Source: Agriotes lineatus
Taxonomy: Eukaryota > Arthropoda > Insecta > Coleoptera > Elateridae
Direction of reading: 5' to 3'
DNA length: 64,000 bases
NCBI GenBank assembly: GCA_940337035.1
Contig: CALNHX010003301.1
Location: forward strand, 1 to 64,000
A program made the position numbers and the translations under genes. The notes beneath the pieces are model-generated. The model searched no databases and was not told the origin of the DNA. It was given only the letters and a program-made list of their open reading frames with translations. Positions within the stretch are counted from its first letter, which is position 1. Each line of letters begins with the position of its first letter. Positions 43,030 to 54,440 of the stretch are shown piece after piece.

Positions 43030-45440
43030 ATTCGCTGCGCATGACGCCATTTGGCGGCCTTCGTTGCGGACGCGTGGTGCGCATGACGCCATTTGGCGTA
43101 AAAGCTTGCGTTGAATATTACGAGTCAGTACTTCGTTAGCAGTGGCGCAAAGTATGTGAAATTTGGTGAGCATATAACAAAAGCTTAAGACGACGTGCAG
43201 CTGTAGCCGTTCTTAGTTCGGGCCGTTTTTTCTTGTGTTTGCACGAAGTGTTTGTATTATCGATATGAATGATAGTCAACCTGGTCCATCTGGCATTAAG
43301 CGGGCCAGATTTGAGGTAAAAGACCCCAATAACCTGACAGAGGATGAATTGCGCCATTTTCTTTACGATTCTGATAATGAACCCGATGAAAACGATAATT
43401 CTGATTCTACAGATACGTCGGTAGAGAGCGATAATGAGGTTGATGACGGTAAGTTAGATTCGCGTCTGTGTATACAGGTTAGTTTATTACCTTATTTTTT
43501 TAGTGGATATTATTCCTATGGATGAGGAGATTGACGAGACTGAGAGGGCACAAATTGAGGAGGTTATTGGTAATTGGCAAGACGATAATACAGGAAAAAA
43601 AACTTGACATTTTTCTGCAACGAACAAAATGCTGGTCGATTTACCTGAAGATCCTGACCCGTATGCGTATTTTCGGCTTCTTGTTGATGACGATTTCTTA
43701 CATATGATCCTAGAGGAGACTAATCACTATGCAGTTGACCTTTTTATAACAAAAGGTGGGCATAACAATGCCAGAATTGCTCGCTGGAAAGACCTAACAC
43801 AAGAGGAACTGCTCAAGTTTATAGGTTTAGTATATCACATGGGCACAATAAAAATCAACCGATTACAGGATTATTGGCGGAAGAGTCGATTGTTCAATTT
43901 AAATTGTTTCTCAGACCATATGGGACGAGATCGCTTTCTAATAATTTTGAGGTGTTTGCACTTTTCTAGAAATCCTAGACCAAACGAACCCGTGCCTGAG
44001 GATCGGCTATTCAAAATTAGGCCAGTCCTGGACTATTTTAACAAAAAAATGCAGAGTTTGTATTATCCGGGAAAAAACTTGTGTCTGGATGAGTCTTTGG
44101 TGCTTTGGCGTGGGAGGCTTGTCTTTAGGCAATATATTGCCAATAAGAGACACAAATATGGCCTGAAATTATACATGTTGACCGAACCGAGTGGACTTAT
44201 TCTAAATGTTGCGGTCTACACTGGCCAGTTAGATGCCCTCGGGGGTGAAGGACACGCCCAAAAGGTGGTTATGCATTTAATGAAAGACAACTTGAACAAA
44301 GGACATTCTCTATATATGGACAACTTCTATAACAGTTGCAATTTGGCAAAAGAATTATTAAATAAAGAAACGTACCGCACAGGAACGTTACGAAAAGAAA
44401 GAAAAGGTAATCCCAAAGAAGTCGTAGCGGCTAAACTAAAAGTGGGCGAAACAACTGCTAAATACTTTGACGGCATAATGGTGGGGAAATGGAGGGATAA
44501 AAGAGAAGTTACTTACATTTCAACAGAATTTGATAATGAAATTATGGCAGTTAGTAATAAAAGAGGTACTATAAAAGAGAAACCGCTTCCAATTATTGAA
44601 TACAATAAATATATGGGTGGTATAGATAAGCAAGTCCAGATGATGTCCTACTACCCATCTCTTCGCAAAACACTCTTTTGGTACAAGAAACTAGCAGTAC
44701 ACGTTTTACAACTTCTTTTATTCAATTCGTACACATTATTCTGCAAGTATTCTGGTAAACGTATGTCATTTTATGAATACCGTTTAGAAGTTATAGAAAA
44801 ATTACTGCCGGAAGTGCCCTCTGATCAATCAAAAGTAACCAAACACGTCCCAAGCAAAATAGGCACCACAGAAGGAAATCGAAGACCTAGGAAGAGGTGT
44901 CGCGTGTGCAGCCAGAGGAAAATAAGGAAAGACACAGTTTGGGAATGCCAAGCTTGTCCGGAAAAACCCGGTTTATGCGTTGACAAATGTTTTGAACTAT
45001 TTCATAAAAAGGAATAAAGAAAATGAATTGCTTCTTTGTTTACTTATTTTTTTGTAACGATTTTACCGTAACTTAAGTTTTTTGAATTTTTTTCCTTTGT
45101 GTTCAAAGCTAGAGTATCTGACTTGAATTTTATGTTCCAATGATTATTATATACGTATTATAATAGCTTATTTACGTTATTTAATTTTACTTGTATTTTA
45201 ATTTTTAAGTTTTTTGTTTTATGTGTTTTTTAAGTAGAATAAATGTTAATAAACAAGAAAAAGTTGAAAATTAACCATTTCTTATTATTCCATTGCTCAT
45301 ACCAACGCAAAAAACTATATATATTAACTAACGCCATTTGGCGTCGTGAGCACATTATGTGAAAAGATACAGAATGTGCGCATGACGCCATTTGGCGTTT
45401 GCTTCTGGACACAACACTGTTGACCTTGAAAGCACATTTT
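43030..45440 (+). mobile_element. piggyBac element with palindromic GACGCCATTTGGCG repeats
   Basis: GCGCATGACGCCATTTGGCG occurs at about 43036, 43079 and 45379, with an inverted-type copy ACGCCATTTGGCGTCGTGAG at about 45331, on both sides of a piggyBac gene. TTAA occurs near 42978/42988 and near 45443, which could be the target duplication, but I could not align the outermost ends, so the borders are approximate. Confidence 0.6.
43265..45017 (+). pseudogene. piggyBac transposase, 565 codons, one TGA
   Basis: Exon 1 (43265-43448, MNDSQPGPSGIKRARFEVKD, acidic) joins exon 2 (43504-45017) across a 55-bp gt...ag intron. The only lesion is a TGA at codon 96 (43605-43607), where W is plausible; the rest is open for 470 codons. 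Catalytic aspartates are D257 in LCLDESLVLW, D334 in LYMDNFYNSC and D436 in MGGIDKQVQMM. The C-terminal Cys-rich domain is present (CRVCSQRKIRKDTVWECQAC, then CVDKC). A product starting downstream (ATG at 43629) would keep the catalytic core but lose the acidic N-terminus. Confidence 0.9.
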
Positions 45441-45489
45441 AGTTAAAAATCATAAACTATCGCTACTAAAACCACATTTATAACGAAAA

Positions 45490-46068
45490 ACACTTGCCGC
45501 TCCTGGCGGTAGGCGCAAAATTTCCATGGGCAGCGAATGGGATAGAACATAATGTACTCCTCGGCACTGAAGTTCCTTTTTATCCCTCATGTGGTTTATG
45601 GGCGGCAGACCCGCTTCTTCATATTCCAATAATTTCTAGAATAATGAGAAGAGATCGTTTTGCGACAATAGAAAGGAAAATAGGATAAGTTATTCAAAAT
45701 TAGAATGATTATAGATTATTTAAAAGAAAACATTTAGCCATAGTTTTGTGCCGTTTAAAAATGTATTTATCGTTGAGAATTTGCTTCTATTCAAGGGCAG
45801 GTTTTTTTAAACAATACATACCATCAAATCAGCACCGATTTGGCATGAAGATCTTCATATGTGATAGCAAAACCAGATACTGTTTAGACTCCATCATTTA
45901 TACCAGGTCTCACACTGTAGTTGATGACATACATACAGGTGATGAAGCTATTAGTAATTCTAGTCAGATTGTGACCACACTAATGTCGAAGTAATTTGGA
46001 AAAGGTCACACATTGTATACCGACAACTGGTACATAGGTCCAACGCTTGCCGAATTGTTTGTTACATT
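45490..46068 (+). pseudogene. piggyBac transposase fragment, part 1 of a split copy
   Basis: The reading PLLHIPIISRIMRRDRFATI (about 45610) is followed by FFKQYIPSNQHRFGMKIFIC, CLDSIIYTR and, in another frame, FGKGHTLYTDNWYIGPTLAE with the second catalytic D. It stops after GAATTGTT at about 46068. The protein continues at 50947 with LHRKQKKTYG. A second related copy at 56560 shows the two parts joined directly (GAATTGTTGCACAG), so the split was made by an insertion. Confidence 0.65.
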
Positions 46069-46252
46069 TGAAATTTTCAGTAATAGTAAGTTTCCACATG
46101 CATGGATTTAGTGGCGCCAGTTGGCATGCCAGTCCTATTTGCACGCCAGTGAAGGTTTACATTATTGCACACAAATTCAAATTTCTGGCACGCCAGTTTC
46201 ATAAGTAAACTGTTTTTCGGCAGTGAAAGGTCTCGAGAACTTTGTAGTGGAA

Positions 46253-48273
46253 ATGTCGACCGAAATTCGCAAAGCATGTAGAATAGTGGCAAGGTTGTTA
46301 GTAAAGAAAAAAATTCATGAGTTAGAGAGAAAGAAAAGTCACAAACGAAAAGGCCGTATTTGGGTAAAAAAATGGATTAGTCGTAGGCATAATTTAGGTG
46401 CTTCTGCGAAACTTCTAGCGGAACTCTCAGTGGAAGATCCTTTGAGCTACAAGAACCATCTTCGAATGAGAAAAGAAAACTTTGATATTCTACTGGACTG
46501 TATAACACCACGTATTGAAAAAATGGATACCCACATGAGAGATGCGATATCTGCAAAACTGAAATTAGAAATTACATTAAGATATCTTGCATCTGGAGAT
46601 TCTTTTGCTTCACTGCAATACTTGTATCGTGTTCCAAAATGTACAACATCAAAGTTTGTGCCTGAAGTTTGTGAAGCTATTTATGAAGCATTGAAAAATT
46701 TTATCAAGGTAAGGAGATCTACTTTTACTAAATTAAACTTTATTATTCCTAGTAAAAAATTAACAAAATTAACAGTGAAAAGTTGTAGTCATTACAAATA
46801 ATTCAATAATTATTGTCATTGCTATTATCATAAAGGACAGTGGTAAGTGCTTGTGAAAGAATGTCTGATGATGGTTCTTCCCCATGGTATGAATTTGTAC
46901 TGCTTGAGTAATTGTAACCGTAACAACTGCTTGCATCTGGAGTTGTAGCATATTCGAAATTGCTTGATGAGGCGGGTGAAGCTACTGAAGACGATTGTTG
47001 TGGTGGTTTCTCGAGATTTGATTTTAACCGTTGCTGTACGAGATAAGATTGTATGTATGCCATTGTTCGAAGAGCCTCTGATTCTGGAAGCTTCTTCAGC
47101 TGGCATGCTACTGATTTTCCAAAACAGTCAAACTCGTCGTCGTCGTCGTCCTTAGTAGGCTTCTCTTCTAATTTCCGCGCAATTTCCTGCAGCTCCTCCA
47201 GAGCTTTCTCTGTACTACCTTTCCTTGTTCTTGCGATAGCTCTTTTTGGAACTGCAGTTTTCGCAGTGAGTCTCCTCGGGGTTGCTTGTATTGCCCCAGA
47301 GGAGTTACTCGTGGAAGGAGGTAACACCTCATTGACAGCTGGTGGTTGCGTATCCTCTACAAAATCACCGGATTCAGATTGTGTTTCTGTTTCCTAAAAA
47401 GGTTTATATATAAATAAAAATATTCAATAGCTTCATGTATTTTCAATTAACAAACTGATAAATTCATTATATTTACAGGTGCCAAACACTGAAGAAGAAT
47501 GGAAAAAGATTATACAAGGATTTTCAACAAGGTGGAATTTCCCAAATTGTGCAGGAGCTATGGACGGAAAGCATATTGTATTACGGAGTCCTTTCCATTC
47601 AGGCTCTGAATTTTACAATTATAAAGGCACCTTCAGTATTATACTGTTTGCGTTGGTTGACGATCAGTACTGTTTTGAATATATAGATGTAGGTGCAAAC
47701 GGAAGAGCATCTGATGGAGGTGTATTTTCAAAATGCAGTTTGAAGAGTGCAATAGAAAATAATACACTGAACATTCCTCAGGATACAGTATTTGTGGCTG
47801 ACGACGCTTTCCCCTTGAAAGAATACTTACTGAAACCCTACTCACATCATGGTCCCCTAACGCTCAGAGAGAAAATTTTCAATTACAGATTATCGCGCGC
47901 TCGACGTATCGTGGAAAATGCTTTTGGTTTACTTGTTTCTCAATTTCGTATATTTGAGAAACCGATTGCTTTATGTCCCGAAAAAGCTGTTACCCTTGTA
48001 AAAACCGCTTGTGCACTGCATAACTGGTTGCGGCAAACATCTGATGGTTACATACATCGAGGATGTGTAGATGAGGAAGATTTTGAAAATGGGACTATAG
48101 TAGAAGGTTTTTGGAGGCAAGAAGTCCGAGATGGAGGTTTACGCGATTTGAGATCAGCTGCGGACGCCCGTAATCACTCTAGGAACGCTGCCGAACTTAG
48201 AAATAAGTTAGCTGATTGGTTTATGGGTGATGGGGCTGTGCCTTGGCAAATGAAAATGATAAATCATCATTAG
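46253..48273 (+). CDS. Harbinger transposase (DDE_Tnp_4), two exons, intact
   Basis: Exon 1 (46253-46708, 152 codons) and exon 2 (47479-48273, 264 codons plus stop) join in phase 0 at AAG|gtaagg and tttacag|GTG, giving 416 aa. The HTH-like region lies at about 105-140 (ITLRYLASGDSFASLQYLYR). Catalytic residues are D181 in GAMDGKH, D260 in VADDAF and E298 in IVENAFG. The 770-bp intron contains exon 2 of the antisense MADF gene. An upstream in-frame ATG-less extension to 46223 exists, but ATG 46253 is the first good start. It should mobilise this element together with its MADF partner. Confidence 0.9.
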
Positions 48274-48668
48274 AATGTATTAAATACTAGATAACTAGAA
48301 ATAAAAGTACTTACGAGTCCTGATGACTGTGTTTCTCTTATTTGAACCACTTGGTGTAGAATTCTGTGCGCTGTTGGAAACCATGCTACTTTTGGTTTAT
48401 ATTCTTCGTCTGCACTTGCCCCCGAATGACGACTCTTCTTAATTTTTGCTATTTCCAAAGCATATGCGTTTCTTATGGAACGTATTTTTGCCTTGACATC
48501 GGCGGTGCCAAAGCCAGGGACATTCATTAGTTGCGCAAGGTTTTCATAAGCGCTTTCACGATCATCTCTGTTTTTATATGCTTGGCTATGTACATCCCAT
48601 AAGCACGTATGGTTTTCATAGCCCTCCAGAAATTTTATTGTCAGTTCGGCTGTCCACTTTTTGGTCAT
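46803..48668 (-). CDS. MADF-BESS-type DNA-binding partner protein, two exons, intact
   Basis: Exon 1 (48668-48315, 118 codons) encodes a MADF domain: MTKKWTAELTIKFLEGYENH, then LWDVHSQAYKNRDDRESAYE and VKAKIRSIRNAYALEIAKIK. It splices at CTC|gtaagt to exon 2 (47393-46803) after cctttttag, in phase 0, giving 314 aa. Exon 2 has a basic stretch, a helical ALEELQEIARKLEE segment, and a BESS-like block (DDEFDCFGKSVACQLKKLPE). MADF proteins are known partners in insect PIF-like elements, where they bind DNA. The intron of this gene holds exon 2 of the transposase on the other strand. Confidence 0.88.
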
Positions 48669-48987
48669 TTTCACAGCACAAACACAACGATCAAATAATA
48701 TATTTTGGTGTGTAACTACCTCCACGGAATCAAATAATAAACTGACAATTGGCGAGCAGACTTGCAAGTTCATGTTTACACATGCATATTATGCAAAATT
48801 TTATTTATCTTGGTGCATGACTCACCACTGGCGCAAGCAAATTTCAGAATCTTGCAGACTTTTTTGGTCCATGCATGCACTGTTGCATCTTGTATGCAAG
48901 TTGATGTTTACACACGCAAGTTTTTTTTACTGGCGCGCCAGTTATTACTGGCGCCACTAAATCCATGCATGTAGAAACCCACCTTAA

Positions 48988-50940
48988 GACCTATTCTTTA
49001 ATTTCTGTCTATCCTGATAGATTACCTTGTTTGCGGTGGTGTATGGAAGGTTGCATATGCTCTTTGTAAAACGTTTAGAATTTTGCAGTTCGCTGTTTTG
49101 GAGATCAGGAGATTTTTGGAAAAACTTGCGTGTGGTTTTCCTGTTTCCGGTTTCTTGGTTGGTTAGCTGACAGCATCTGAGGGAAAAGAAGGTCCTGTGT
49201 TTTGTGCCATGGACATCATATTTAAATATGGAATAATAATTTCCCTTTAGAGTGTTTGGCGTGACACTTAATTTGGAGGCACCTTGGTAATTTGTAATTT
49301 TGGGAACTTCCCCAAGTGATGTCCGCCAGTCGCAATTATTGCGGAACCACATGCTGTTATACTAGAAGATCCGTTCCAACAAGAAACCTGGGGTAAGCTA
49401 AATGCCCTTCCGGAAGCCTCCGGGCTGTTATGAAGATTCCCTGCAACGAAGACCTTTGGTTACGGCGTGGAGAAAATTGGATACGATCGTGAGAAGCGAA
49501 GCTACCACCTACCATATTCGGCATAACCTAGGTGCTAGACCACTACCCTGGGCAAGTAATTTGCATTCCATTAAACCCTTGATGATCGGCTGCAACGCGA
49601 AGCTGCGTCAATTTCACCTGGAGCTCTCCTTCAAGGACAGACATTCCTAGCTGTCGATACACCGTGGGACGCTCTACCCTCTTCGGAAGCTATCGAACGA
49701 AGCTGGGGCCATCCTCTGAGCCCACCGTAAGCTGTCTGGATTGGCCATCGATCCGCAAGCTCGTGCTGTATCCAGCGACTAGCTGTCGATTAGCAGCGTA
49801 TCAGGTCAGATCAAACTTTATTCTGCCGCAGGTGTGTGCGTTATATGATTACTTTACCTGAGTTAATCGTGTGTGCTTATCTGCTCCGCAATTTTGAGCT
49901 CGCAAACAATTTACTGATACTGAGGTTATGAAACCTGTTTTGCTATGAAATCTTTCAGTAGCCTGAAAATCACATTATGTACTGCATGTAGATTAGCATA
50001 ATTGCTGTACCCACCTGGATTTCAATTGTTGCATTGTGAATTCATTACGATATTACCGCTTTTGAAATGGCAATTTAACTTTCGGAAACATAATTAGTTC
50101 TAATCGCTGTATTTCGGTCAGTCTTTCTATTACATGGAATTTGAACTAAGTCGAATTTTAACGACCTCATGTAGTTTTAAACTTTGTGAATGATACGCAA
50201 GCCGATTTGCTAGTAACACGAATTATATATATATTGCATATCGAAATTTTGAAGGGTAAATTAGTTTATTTTTACCTGACCATTATAACTACAGGTAATT
50301 TACTTGCGTTTTATGTTGTTATTCTTTTTCAGGGTGTAACGAGTAGGCGACTCGTTCAAATTCTGTTCTAAAGTTATTGTTATAATTTTGTTTGCTCTGA
50401 ATATTGCGATATTTCAGGGGCGGTCTTGAAATAAATTATTTCATGATGTTATCCAATTATATTTATTATTTGTTGGGTGAGTACCTTACATGATTTTACT
50501 GTATTATCGCATTACATTTGTTATTTGTTGGTCGAGTACTTTACATATTTGTGCCTTGTAGTAGTCGAGTAAGTTCCGGTTGAGGCGATTTTGTTTTTGT
50601 CGAATATTATTATGGTGTCTGTAGAGATCGGAATTTATTTATTGTAAGGCTCTGCCTGGATATAGCGCTGGAGTACGTGACAAATAAAACAGGTTCTTTT
50701 TGCATAGGTTTGGCTTTTTCTTCCTTGGGTTGTTTTGCAGAATTTTTCAGCTTTTGAGGATCCGACAAAAGGTATCTACTGTTGTGTCATTCGATCGGGA
50801 ATATTCGATCTGGCGTCCTAGTAAATACATCCGGTATTTTTACCCACACCCACGCGAGAGCTAGTTTGGCACACTTTTTTTACCAATGTCGCAAAAAAAC
50901 CCGGACCCAATTAACCATCTATTAACAATTTTAATATTTT
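48988..50940. other. Unclassified insertion sequence, no gene recognised
   Basis: Together with 46069-46089, this separates the two halves of a piggyBac gene, so it is probably part of an insertion that later received the Harbinger. Its inner ends (TGTTACATTTG and the complement of TTTTTGGTAAGA) are only weakly similar. The block 49380-49830 is GC-richer than the rest and has short frames on both strands that I do not recognise. A motif TTATTTGTTGGKYGAGTACYTTACAT is imperfectly repeated near 50466 and 50520. Confidence 0.4.
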
Positions 50941-50946
50941 TGGTAA

Positions 50947-51258
50947 GATGTTGCACAGAAAACAAAAAAAAACGTATGGGATATTGCCAAGCGTAATAAA
51001 GTTTATGCCAAAAATGGAAGCAAAATTACAAATACCCGAAACGACATTTAGAGCAACAGAAAGCATTGTAGCCCTCAAATGGTGTGACAAGTGTAAAATC
51101 TTGATTATAACTGCCAGGCATGACTATGGACTGTCCAAAATTGTCAAAAAAAGATAGAAAAACTGGAAAAGCATCATGAAACCAACTTGTATTATAAAAT
51201 ATAATACGAACAAGGGGATAGTTGACAAAACTGGCATGATGCTTAGTTCTGTGGAGAG
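50947..51258 (+). pseudogene. piggyBac transposase fragment, part 2 of the split copy
   Basis: LHRKQKKTYGI, KMEAKLQIPETTFRATESIV, ALKWCDKCKILIITARHDYG and, after frame changes, KTGMMLSSVES match the region around the third catalytic aspartate of piggyBac (V-D-K-T-x-M-M in the family; the residue is lost here through a shift). It is cut at 51258 by a hAT with a GTGGAGAG duplication. Confidence 0.65.
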
Positions 51259-53537
51259 CAAGGCCGTCGCTAGAATTTTGACCGCCCGGTGCAGGTTTGT
51301 AAATTGTCGCCCTTATGTTTGTAGGTATTAAAAAAAATTGGCAAAATTTAAAACTTGTTTATTAAAAAATTTAACATGGTTAAATATACTGTGTTGGCTA
51401 ACAGCGTGGTGACTTTGTTTAATTTTAATTATTAGTTGGCCATACTTTGGGCAGTCATTAATATGCACTGGATACACGTTGCTGTGCCTTAAATTTGTAC
51501 TGAACCTTCAAGTATTGATATTGATCAGTTTTTTAAATTACAAATTGCCCTATTTTGTATTATAATGTCAATAATTACTATTATAGATAGTTCCTGAAAA
51601 CTCAACAGGGGTGGATTCTTTTATCTAGTTACTTGTTTTCTGTTGATTGTTTTCTAATATTTTACATCGTATTTGCATCATAAGTCACAATACTTATCAA
51701 CCAAACGTCATAAACAGATTTGAAATTCATATGACAAATACAGATTGTTTCCCTATTACACAACCATATTAAAAACACAGTAAGTGATTCTTTGATAATT
51801 AATTCACTTATATAGTCTTTGTCTTTTTCTAGTAATCACCTTTCAATTGATATCCACAACGTTCTGGATGTAAATCAACCTGCTCCTCTCTGCCTACTGA
51901 TACAATGTCTCACGCACCTTCCCGCAAGGAAAGGTTCCTCCTATAGACAAGACGTTTCGAACTGTCCCAAATCAGTAACTCTAACCTTCCCACAGAATGT
52001 AGTCAACCGACCAAATCTGCAGATACTGACTTCCTTTACTGCCACTTCCAAACTTCCTGGAACGTGCCCTCTTAACTGAGGGTGCTCCTCTGGAACTCTC
52101 TCTTATCACTGAACAGCTTGATGTAATCTAATTCAATTAATGTCTGACGTTAAATATATTTTTCCAATAAACTTCGACCTCATATTCTTCTCCAGTTACT
52201 CACTTTTATAAATTCATTCTGCTTGCTTATTATTTTTAACCACATACTTGTAACCATCCTTAGTTTTATTCTTTAACCACGTGCATTTTATAGTTACCCT
52301 TTTATTTTACAAACAGTGTTATAATAAAATAGGGTTAATTTTCAATAGTTTTAATTACTCCAAATCATTTTCGTTACATTTTTTGCAAGTTGTTATTATC
52401 AATAATCAGAAAAGAATTTCTTAACTACCTCATTTTCCTTTTTATACACTCTAGTCTTATCTATTTGAGTTGAACCTACTAAAATTTTATTTTATTTCAA
52501 ATTAAGCATTTGTCATTCGTTTTCAAACTGTAATTTATGCAATGTTATTTTATTTTCAAATCCACCTGTTTTTCAATAGCTATTTTCATTCACATTTTCA
52601 CCGTATCTCTGAATAAATCCAAATTATTTTATTAATCAATTATAATCCCTTTAATTTTAATAAATTTGATTATAACTACATTAAGGTCGTATCATAACAA
52701 TGCATACACTATATACGACATAGTAAGACATACATTATACATACATAAAATTAAAACTATAAAACATCTGACTCAAACACAAATACATAGGTACCTACAT
52801 AAAAAAACTAAACATATTTTCGGGCTTTTTTTCAGAAAGCAGACTTATTATTTTATCATAATTTAAATTATTAGCAATTTCATGTTTGATGGAAATTAAT
52901 GTCAAACCAGTTAAACGTTCCTGCGACATACATGATCTTAAATAATTTTCGATTATTTTTTAATTTCGAGAAACTTCGTTCTCCAGAAGCATGGGTAAAG
53001 TGAATAAGATTCTAAGAAATATAACTAAATTAGGGAAAGTGTTTTCTAAATTATTTTCGGTTATGTACTTAAGAGTATTTAGAGAATTATTAGTTTCATG
53101 TTCGTTTGACCCAATCAAAGTCATAAATGAGAGCAGCTCTTCTTTAAGCTCCAAACCGTTTATGTCACTATTTAAACTATCAGTATTGGCTAATTATGTA
53201 CGCATATTTTGTAGAAGACATACCGCGTGGCGCTTTCTTCACGAGAAAACATTGGGAGTTGGCTATACAAATAGAGTTTGTCCTGCATAAAACATAAGGT
53301 AGAGTTTGATGCCACATAAATACAGTGATATTTCTGGTTAAGAATAAAATGAATAGAAAATATTGACTTCTTTTTGAGTATGATTACGTCTTTAAGTCGT
53401 ACATTATATTTACTAACTCGACTGCCATATCATATAATAAAAAAATATTATAATATTTTGTTAAGAAAAATAGCCGCCCCCCAAAAACGGCCGCCCGGTG
53501 CGGCCGCACGCTCGCACCTGCTGTAACGACGGCCCTG
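51259..53537 (-). mobile_element. hAT element, 2279 bp, perfect 8-bp duplication
   Basis: Ends CAAGGCCGTCGCTAGAAT and, inverted, CAGGGCCGTCGTTACAGC are flanked by GTGGAGAG on both sides (51251-51258, 53538-53545). Just inside, GACCGCCCGGTGCAGG and its counterpart CGGCCGCCCGGTGCGGCC pair. Only the 3' part of the transposase is recognisable; the rest (about 51320-52850) is AT-rich with no detectable coding sequence. Confidence 0.88.
52860..53200 (-). pseudogene. hAT transposase C-terminal dimerisation domain
   Basis: The minus strand reads LKEELLSFMTLIG, SLNTLKYITENNLENTFPNL and VIFLRILFTLPM. Another frame continues with ERSFSKLKIIKNYLRSCMSQ and ERLTGLTLISIKHEIANNLN. The R-I-L-x-T-x-P and E-R-S-F-S-K-L-K-x-I-K-x-x-x-R-S strings are the hAT dimerisation signature. 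A frameshift and the lost catalytic part make it dead. Confidence 0.75.
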
Positions 53538-53545
53538 GTGGAGAG

Positions 53546-53745
53546 CGTCAGGAAAACAGTCAAATGGTACACAAAAGTATTTTTTATTTGATGGGACATT
53601 TGCCTTTTGAAGTCGCATTTTTGATATCAAGAATTCAAGAAAATGAAAATTCCTTTAGTTGAATTTCAACTGGAACTGCTAAGAGAACTAATAGAGGAAA
53701 ATACAACAGATCTTGCCTCAAGTCATAAAACTAGCCTTACAAGAG
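53546..53745 (+). pseudogene. piggyBac transposase fragment, part 3 of the split copy
   Basis: VRKTVKWYTKVFFI directly continues part 2 after the hAT. It is followed by a stop and then, in another frame, by EFQLELLRELIEENTTDLAS, which also occurs at 57075-57135. Confidence 0.6.
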
Positions 53746-53928
53746 ATGATCCTCCCTAGCTAGGGGCGCCAGTTCGCAGGTGTATTTTCTGCTCCAAAAA
53801 CATGACACCTTTGGTGTGAATCGCGCAGAAGCACCCTTTGCGTTACATGTTTTGTTACATGTTTTGAAATTTTTCATACCAAGATATTTTCATAGTAATT
53901 AACGTATTAAGAGGGGCGACCCAGTCTT

Positions 53929-54215
53929 AACATTCGAGCATATTTTTATCAATCGAGCGAGCGCAGCAAGGCGAGAGTGGTAATTTATGTGAGAAATGTT
54001 AAGACGGTTACCCCTCGAAATGTGTTCATCAGTTTATTGTTCATTGAGGCAATAATTTTGAATCAATAATCATTACTAAAAACTGCTAAATCAAAATCGG
54101 ACTACCATGAATATGTGTGATGTTGCTATAGTGTATGCATGTTAAATGTATCTTAACATTCGAGGACGCGATCATGTTAAACACTGTTTAACATTTCAAT
54201 GAACAATAAAAGTAA
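53929..54215. repeat. Two adjacent MITE-like inverted repeats
   Basis: AGAGGGGCGACCCAGTCTTAAC (first 20 from 53929) pairs with GTTAAGACGGTTACCCCTC ending near 54019. TTTATTGTTCATTGAGGCAA near 54033 pairs with TCAATGAACAATAAAAGT ending near 54214, and TTAACATTCGAGG-type strings are shared by both. Confidence 0.5.
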
Positions 54216-54299
54216 TTATAGTACACCGTGGCTTTTCATCTAGTTACAACACATATTACGTAATATGTGTTACGAGATAAAATGACCACAGTGTATATA

Positions 54300-54440
54300 G
54301 GTTGTTTAAAAAATACGGTCGGATATTTTACCCACTTATAGATTTCATCAATACAAACAAAAATGTCCTAATAAACATGGGTCCGGAAACGCTTCGTTTC
54401 CAAGATACAGGGTGTTAAAAAGGTTTTTTTAAAAATCCGT
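54300..54440. other. Transposon end remnant
   Basis: GGAAACGCTTCGTTTCCAAG (54392-54411, itself a palindrome) followed by ATACAGGGTGTTAAA resembles the conserved end region of mariner-like insect elements. No partner end was found. Confidence 0.35.

Larger units (their letters stand above)
46090..48984. mobile_element. PIF/Harbinger element with MADF partner; interdigitated genes
   Basis: GTTTCCACATGCATGGATTT at 46090 pairs with AAATCCATGCATGTAGAAAC ending at 48978, the right side having a few extra bases (CCACCT). TAA flanks both ends (46087-46089, 48985-48987). Subterminal CTGGCGCGCCAGT/TGGCACGCCAG-type palindromes occur on both sides. Two intact, antisense, two-exon genes fill it, with their exons alternating along the DNA. 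Confidence 0.88.

Noticed and set aside
48984..49352. 122-codon minus-strand frame next to the Harbinger
   Set aside because: Unrecognised, low-complexity composition, and it overlaps the target duplication of the Harbinger; coding status not supported.
46069..50946. A 4.9-kb intron in the piggyBac gene
   Set aside because: The sister copy at 56560 has the two parts joined directly, and no good gt...ag borders coincide with the join, so an insertion fits better.
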